From positions 1-8,995 of the forward strand of contig JAIRLF010000285.1 of NCBI GenBank assembly GCA_031259655.1: DNA of 8,995 nucleotides, written 5' to 3'. The notes beneath the pieces are model-generated. The model saw only the letters and a program-made list of their open reading frames with translations, ran no database searches and was not told the origin of the DNA. The position numbers and the translations under genes are program-made. This document shows, piece after piece, positions 6,530 to 8,995 of the stretch; position 1 is the stretch's first letter, and each line of letters begins with the position of its first letter. Source of the stretch: Prevotellaceae bacterium. GTDB taxonomy: Bacteria > Bacteroidota > Bacteroidia > Bacteroidales > UBA932.

Positions 6530-7381
6530 ATGTATACACCTGATAACGAAACATTCAACGAACTATTTCAATCGGCTTTCAGAGCGGCAATCATTGCCGG
6601 AAAAAGGATTCTGGAAATCTTTAATACCGAAGATTTCCACGTCTCGATGAAATCGGACAATTCGCCGCTTTCGTCGGCGGACAAAGAAGCTCACGAAATT
6701 ATTAAACGTCTGCTGCTCAATTCGAGAATACCGATTCTCAGCGAAGAGGGACGGGATATGCAGTTCGAAGAACGAAAATCCTGGGACATACTGTGGATTG
6801 TCGACCCGCTGGACGGAACCCGACAATTTATCCAGAAAAGAAAGGAGTTTACGGTAAATATCGCTTTGGTCATGGGTGGAAATCCGCGATTCGGAGTGGT
6901 TTACGCTCCTGCAATGGGTGATATGTATTTCGGGATAAAGGATACGGGCTCGTTTAAGATAAATGTCGGCGACCGCGACCTGCTGTCTCATTCGTTCCGG
7001 CAAATTGTCGCGGAATCGAAAAAACTTGACCCCTCGTCGAAATTAAATGATACGTACACCGTCCTCGTTAGCTATCACCATGTGAACAAAGATACTCTGG
7101 AATATATCGACGAAATACGGAAAAAATATCCCGACGTAGAGGTCAAAAAGGTCGGCAGCTCGCTGAAAATGTGTATGCTCGCCGATGGTGCAGGCGATGT
7201 ATATGTCCGATATACTAATACCTACGAGTGGGATACCGCCGCTGCGCAAACAATCCTCGAAGGCGTCGGATGGTGTATCAACGCTCTCGATACGGATAAG
7301 CCTCTGACGTATAACAAAGAATCTCTTTTGAATCCGTATTTTATCTGTAAAAAAAACGGAAATGCGAATTTTCAGAATTAA
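6530..7381 (+). CDS. cysQ: 3'(2'),5'-bisphosphate nucleotidase, CysQ-type
   Basis: This Mg-dependent, lithium-sensitive-type phosphatase of the inositol monophosphatase superfamily removes the 3' phosphate of 3'-phosphoadenosine 5'-phosphate, a by-product of sulfur assimilation. With 283 residues from ATG 6530 it has the expected length. Metal-binding motifs are present in order: NSPLSSADKEA (44-54), SEEG (71-74), WIVDPLDGTRQFI (89-101) and EWDTAAAQ (233-240). CysQ usually reads DPLDGTKEFI; the RQ at 98-99 is conservative. KEFTVNIAL (105-113) is also CysQ-like. A TTG six bases earlier (6524) could extend the frame, but ATG is preferred. The gap to the DUF3078 gene is 20 bp. No cysD, cysN or sulfate transporter is visible in the window, so the role in sulfur metabolism rests on family only; other IMPase-family substrates are possible. 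Confidence 0.85.
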   Translation: MYTPDNETFNELFQSAFRAAIIAGKRILEIFNTEDFHVSMKSDNSPLSSADKEAHEIIKRLLLNSRIPILSEEGRDMQFEERKSWDILWIVDPLDGTRQFIQKRKEFTVNIALVMGGNPRFGVVYAPAMGDMYFGIKDTGSFKINVGDRDLLSHSFRQIVAESKKLDPSSKLNDTYTVLVSYHHVNKDTLEYIDEIRKKYPDVEVKKVGSSLKMCMLADGAGDVYVRYTNTYEWDTAAAQTILEGVGWCINALDTDKPLTYNKESLLNPYFICKKNGNANFQN

Positions 7382-7394
7382 AGAATGTGGGCGA

Positions 7395-7452
7395 AAACTT
7401 TAACCGCAAACTTTAACCGCAAAGAACGCAACGATATACGCAAAGAACGCAA
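7395..7452. repeat. Short direct repeats AAACTTTAACCGC and CGCAAAGAACGCAA
   Basis: AAACTTTAACCGC occurs twice back to back at 7395-7407 and 7408-7420. CGCAAAGAACGCAA occurs at 7418-7431 and again at 7439-7452, offset by 21 bp. The two repeat families overlap by three bases. Strings of this CGCAAAGAACGCAA type are a familiar sight in intergenic DNA of Bacteroidales as I recall it; function is unknown. Confidence 0.7.
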
Positions 7453-7600
7453 GGTCGAGGGCGTCGATTTGTAGGGGCGTAATATTTTGCGTCTCCACGT
7501 AGATTACGGCATCGTCGAGGATATCGTCGAAAACGCCGTCGATGGGGTCGTCGATGGCAATGCTTTCAACGGGTGCAGCGGTTTCACAGGTAAGATAACT
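7403..7600 (-). other. Start-less acidic open frame, possible gene relic
   Basis: Between stops at 7603-7601 and 7402-7400 the minus strand is open for 66 codons. The middle reads AIDDPIDGVFDDILDDA, which looks like part of a real acidic protein, and the codons used (ATC, GAC, GCC, GTT) are ordinary for this genome. There is no ATG, the frame runs through the REP-like hairpin and the direct repeats, and the Asp-rich character follows automatically from the repeated GTCGA words. It could be a fragment of a decayed gene or pure coincidence. Confidence 0.2.
7471..7498 (+). repeat. REP-like imperfect hairpin GTAGGGGCG...GCGTCTCCAC
   Basis: Bases 7471-7482 pair with 7487-7498 around the loop TATT. 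The stem has one A-C mismatch and three G-U pairs when read as plus-strand RNA, but more mismatches on the minus strand. It may be a decayed copy of a dispersed palindromic element. No poly-T follows, so a terminator role for cysQ, 90 bp upstream, is unlikely. Confidence 0.5.
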
Positions 7601-7607
7601 TTACATT

Positions 7608-7714
7608 GGCAGGTAACGTGTCACTTGGTTGGCTGTAATGTGTCATTACTCTGGCTGTAATGTGTCATTACTCTGGCTGTAATGCGTCATTACTCTGGCT
7701 GTAACGTGTCGCTT
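7608..7714. repeat. 22-bp tandem repeat array beside the insertion sequence
   Basis: The unit begins GGCTGTAATGTGTCATTA and ends CTCT, 22 bp in all. Copies lie at 7631-7652 and 7653-7674 (identical), 7675-7696 (one T-to-C change) and 7697-7714 (partial, diverged). A diverged copy precedes the array at 7608-7630. The core is GTAAYGYGTCRYTW. The outer and inner copies share GTAACGTGTC while the middle three read GTAATGYGTC. There are no unique spacers, so this is not a CRISPR array. Its position directly outside the left inverted repeat suggests transposase-binding sites or an extended element end. Confidence 0.8.
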
Positions 7715-7715
7715 A

Positions 7716-7744
7716 GGAATTGTTATGAAATAAAATGACCATTC
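7716..7744 (+). repeat. Left inverted repeat of the insertion sequence
   Basis: It begins GGAATTGTTATGAAATAA and ends in ATTC. It matches the reverse complement of 8966-8994 except at three positions (7726 T/C, 7734 A/C, 7740 C/T). It lies between the tandem array and the transposase promoter region. Confidence 0.85.
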
Positions 7745-7756
7745 AAAAAAAAGTAT

Positions 7757-7764
7757 TACCTTTG
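7757..7764 (+). promoter_or_regulatory. Predicted -7 box of the transposase promoter, almost at the start codon
   Basis: TACCTTTG matches TAnnTTTG exactly but ends only four bases before the ATG at 7769. Transcription would begin at or within a few bases of the start codon, implying a leaderless or nearly leaderless mRNA, which would keep transposase output low. Alternatively translation starts at Met10 (7796), giving a leader of about 25 nt like the other genes here. Confidence 0.5.
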
Positions 7765-7768
7765 CACA

Positions 7769-8971
7769 ATGAAAGCAGACGTAATAATAGAAAAGATGAA
7801 GTCGTTTATGCCTTATTTGAACGAAGAACAAACTCGTTTGTATGTAGCCTCAGAGGCAAAAGCCCTTGGTAGAGGGGGCAAGCGACTAATAGAGCGAGAG
7901 TTAGGAATTTCACACAATACGACAAACAAAGGTATATCCGAGTTGGAATCCGGCATTGTACTCACAGAGCAAAAATCACAAGCGGGACAACGGAAAAAAG
8001 GAGGCGGGAGAAAGCATGGCATAACATCTGCAGTTTGGGATGTTATAGAGAGATTCATAATGCCATATACCCGTGGAGAACCGGAATCGCCACTTCAATG
8101 GGTTAGTAAAAGTTTGCGTCATATAGAGCAATCCTTGAAAGAAGGAGGTATTTATGTTAGTCATAGAATAATAGGAGAGGCGCTAAAAGCACATGGATTC
8201 AGTTTGCAGTCCAACAGAAAACAATATGAGGGAAAAAGTCATGCGGACAGAGACAGTCAATTTGAATATATACACAATAAAGTTGAACATTATATGAAAG
8301 AAAAACAACCTGTTATTTCTGTAGATGCAAAAAAACGCGAATTGATAGGGAACTTTGATAATAATGGAATTGAATGGACACCGAAAGGAGAGGCTACAAG
8401 CGTAAATGCATACGATTTTTTGACGGAAGCATCCGGTGTAGCTGTTCCATACGGAGTATTTGATATTCAGGAAAATATTGGTTGGGTAAATGTTGGAATA
8501 ACCAAAGATACAGCTGAATTTGCTGTTCAAAGCATCCGTAATTGGTGGTATAAAATGGGTATCTATTACCATAATAACGCCGATAGTTTGCTTATAACAG
8601 CCGACGGTGGAGGCAGCAACAGTAGCAAAGGTAAATTATGGAAATATGAATTGCAAAAATTCGCTAATGAAACAGGATTGACCATAGAAGTAGCGCATTT
8701 CCCTCCCGGTACAAGTAAATGGAATAAGATAGAACACAGATTATTTTCTTATATTTCAAAAAATTGGAGAGGAAAGCCATTGATAAGTTATCAGGTAATT
8801 GTAAGTCTTATTGCAAACACAACAACAACAAAAGGATTAAAAGTAGCATGTGAAATAGATGATAAACAGTATGAAACGGGTATAGAAATTACCGATGAGC
8901 AATGGGCTGAATTAAATATTTGTCATAATGATTTTCATGGTGAATGGAATTACAAAATTTTACCGGAATAG
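7769..8971 (+). CDS. ISAzo13-family transposase
   Basis: This 400-residue enzyme should cut and join DNA at the ends of its insertion sequence. The N-terminus (about 1-90) matches the family's helix-turn-helix region: LNEEQTRLYVASEAKALGRGG followed by LGISHNTTNKGISEL. The DDE catalytic domain supplies Asp186 in VISVDAKKRELIG, Asp279 in LLITADGGGSNS, and Glu322 in FPPGTSKWNKIEHRLFS; the order and spacing are typical of the Rhodopirellula/ISAzo13 DDE family. It ends with FHGEWNYKILPE, the usual family C-terminus, so it is full length with no frameshift. The TAG stop lies inside the right inverted repeat. The ATG at 7769 is chosen because residues 1-20 align with the family N-terminus, despite the very close promoter. 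Confidence 0.93.
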   Translation: MKADVIIEKMKSFMPYLNEEQTRLYVASEAKALGRGGKRLIERELGISHNTTNKGISELESGIVLTEQKSQAGQRKKGGGRKHGITSAVWDVIERFIMPYTRGEPESPLQWVSKSLRHIEQSLKEGGIYVSHRIIGEALKAHGFSLQSNRKQYEGKSHADRDSQFEYIHNKVEHYMKEKQPVISVDAKKRELIGNFDNNGIEWTPKGEATSVNAYDFLTEASGVAVPYGVFDIQENIGWVNVGITKDTAEFAVQSIRNWWYKMGIYYHNNADSLLITADGGGSNSSKGKLWKYELQKFANETGLTIEVAHFPPGTSKWNKIEHRLFSYISKNWRGKPLISYQVIVSLIANTTTTKGLKVACEIDDKQYETGIEITDEQWAELNICHNDFHGEWNYKILPE

Positions 8972-8994
8972 TCATGTTATTTCGTAACAATTCC
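8966..8994 (-). repeat. Right inverted repeat of the insertion sequence
   Basis: Read on the minus strand it begins GGAATTGTTACGAAATAA and matches the left repeat at 26 of 29 positions. It overlaps the last six bases of the transposase reading frame, including the stop codon. The window ends one base after it. Confidence 0.85.
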
Positions 8995-8995
8995 A

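Larger units (their letters stand above)
7382..7768. other. Repeat-rich intergenic region between cysQ and the insertion sequence
   Basis: These 387 bp hold no convincing gene. In order they contain a duplicated 13-mer and a duplicated 14-mer (7395-7452), an imperfect REP-like hairpin (7471-7498), a stretch with several copies of GTCGA on the plus strand (7454-7554), an open minus-strand frame without a start codon (7403-7600), a 22-bp tandem array (7608-7714), and the left inverted repeat of the insertion sequence (7716-7744). No convincing terminator follows cysQ. Confidence 0.75.
7716..8994 (+). mobile_element. ISAzo13-family insertion sequence
   Basis: A full-length DDE transposase gene (7769-8971) lies between imperfect inverted repeats: 7716-7744 and 8966-8994 agree at 26 of 29 positions. 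The minimal element is 1279 bp and appears complete. The true right end cannot be fixed, since only one base is visible beyond the right repeat, and the left end may lie further out if the tandem array belongs to the element. No target-site duplication can be tested here. Serine codon use inside the transposase (mostly AGT, TCC, TCA; few TCG) differs from the TCG-rich neighbours, consistent with acquisition from elsewhere. Confidence 0.8.

Noticed and set aside
7631..7714. Possible CRISPR array
   Set aside because: The 22-bp units abut with no spacers between them and no cas genes are present; this is a tandem repeat.

Overview
The window looks like chromosomal DNA of a Bacteroidota species, most likely order Bacteroidales. 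The evidence is an RprX/RprY-type two-component pair, a DUF3078 outer-membrane protein, AT-rich gene leaders with no Shine-Dalgarno sequence, and four exact copies of the Bacteroides-type -7 promoter box TAnnTTTG. Three of these (nagB, rprX, the GH16-like gene) lie a normal short distance upstream of a start codon. The fourth lies almost on top of the transposase start.

Layout. Positions 1-70 may hold the tail of an upstream gene. It converges on nagB (glucosamine-6-phosphate deaminase, minus strand, 117-908), with a perfect 9-bp-stem hairpin at the nagB stop codon. A 391-bp AT-rich divergent region (909-1299) carries opposed promoters and several perfect short palindromes. It leads into rprX (membrane sensor histidine kinase) and rprY (OmpR-type response regulator), which are 18 bp apart. 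An 11-bp inverted repeat just after rprY abuts a new promoter for a run of four closely spaced plus-strand genes (gaps about 20-47 bp). These are a coiled-coil protein with a degenerate GH16-like domain, a FatA/FatB-type acyl-ACP thioesterase, a DUF3078 outer-membrane protein, and a CysQ-type phosphatase.

Positions 7382-7768 are an accessory junction full of repeats: 13-bp and 14-bp direct repeats, an imperfect REP-like hairpin, a start-less acidic open frame, and a 22-bp tandem array. This junction leads into an apparently intact ISAzo13-family insertion sequence. Its transposase (7769-8971) is framed by 29-bp inverted repeats (26 of 29 identical) whose right copy ends one base before the window does.

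How the genes may work together. RprXY is a cell-envelope or stress signalling pair. The following genes touch fatty-acid release, an outer-membrane barrel and nucleotide or sulfur salvage, so a loose envelope and housekeeping theme is possible but is inference only.

No clear undescribed multi-gene system is visible. The best candidate novelty is the GH16-like protein: it keeps the fold signature but has lost all three catalytic acidic residues, carries a coiled coil of about 160 residues, and lacks a secretion signal, which suggests an intracellular scaffold or lectin-like pseudoenzyme. Next are the nested palindromes over the rprX promoter and the tandem array next to the insertion sequence.
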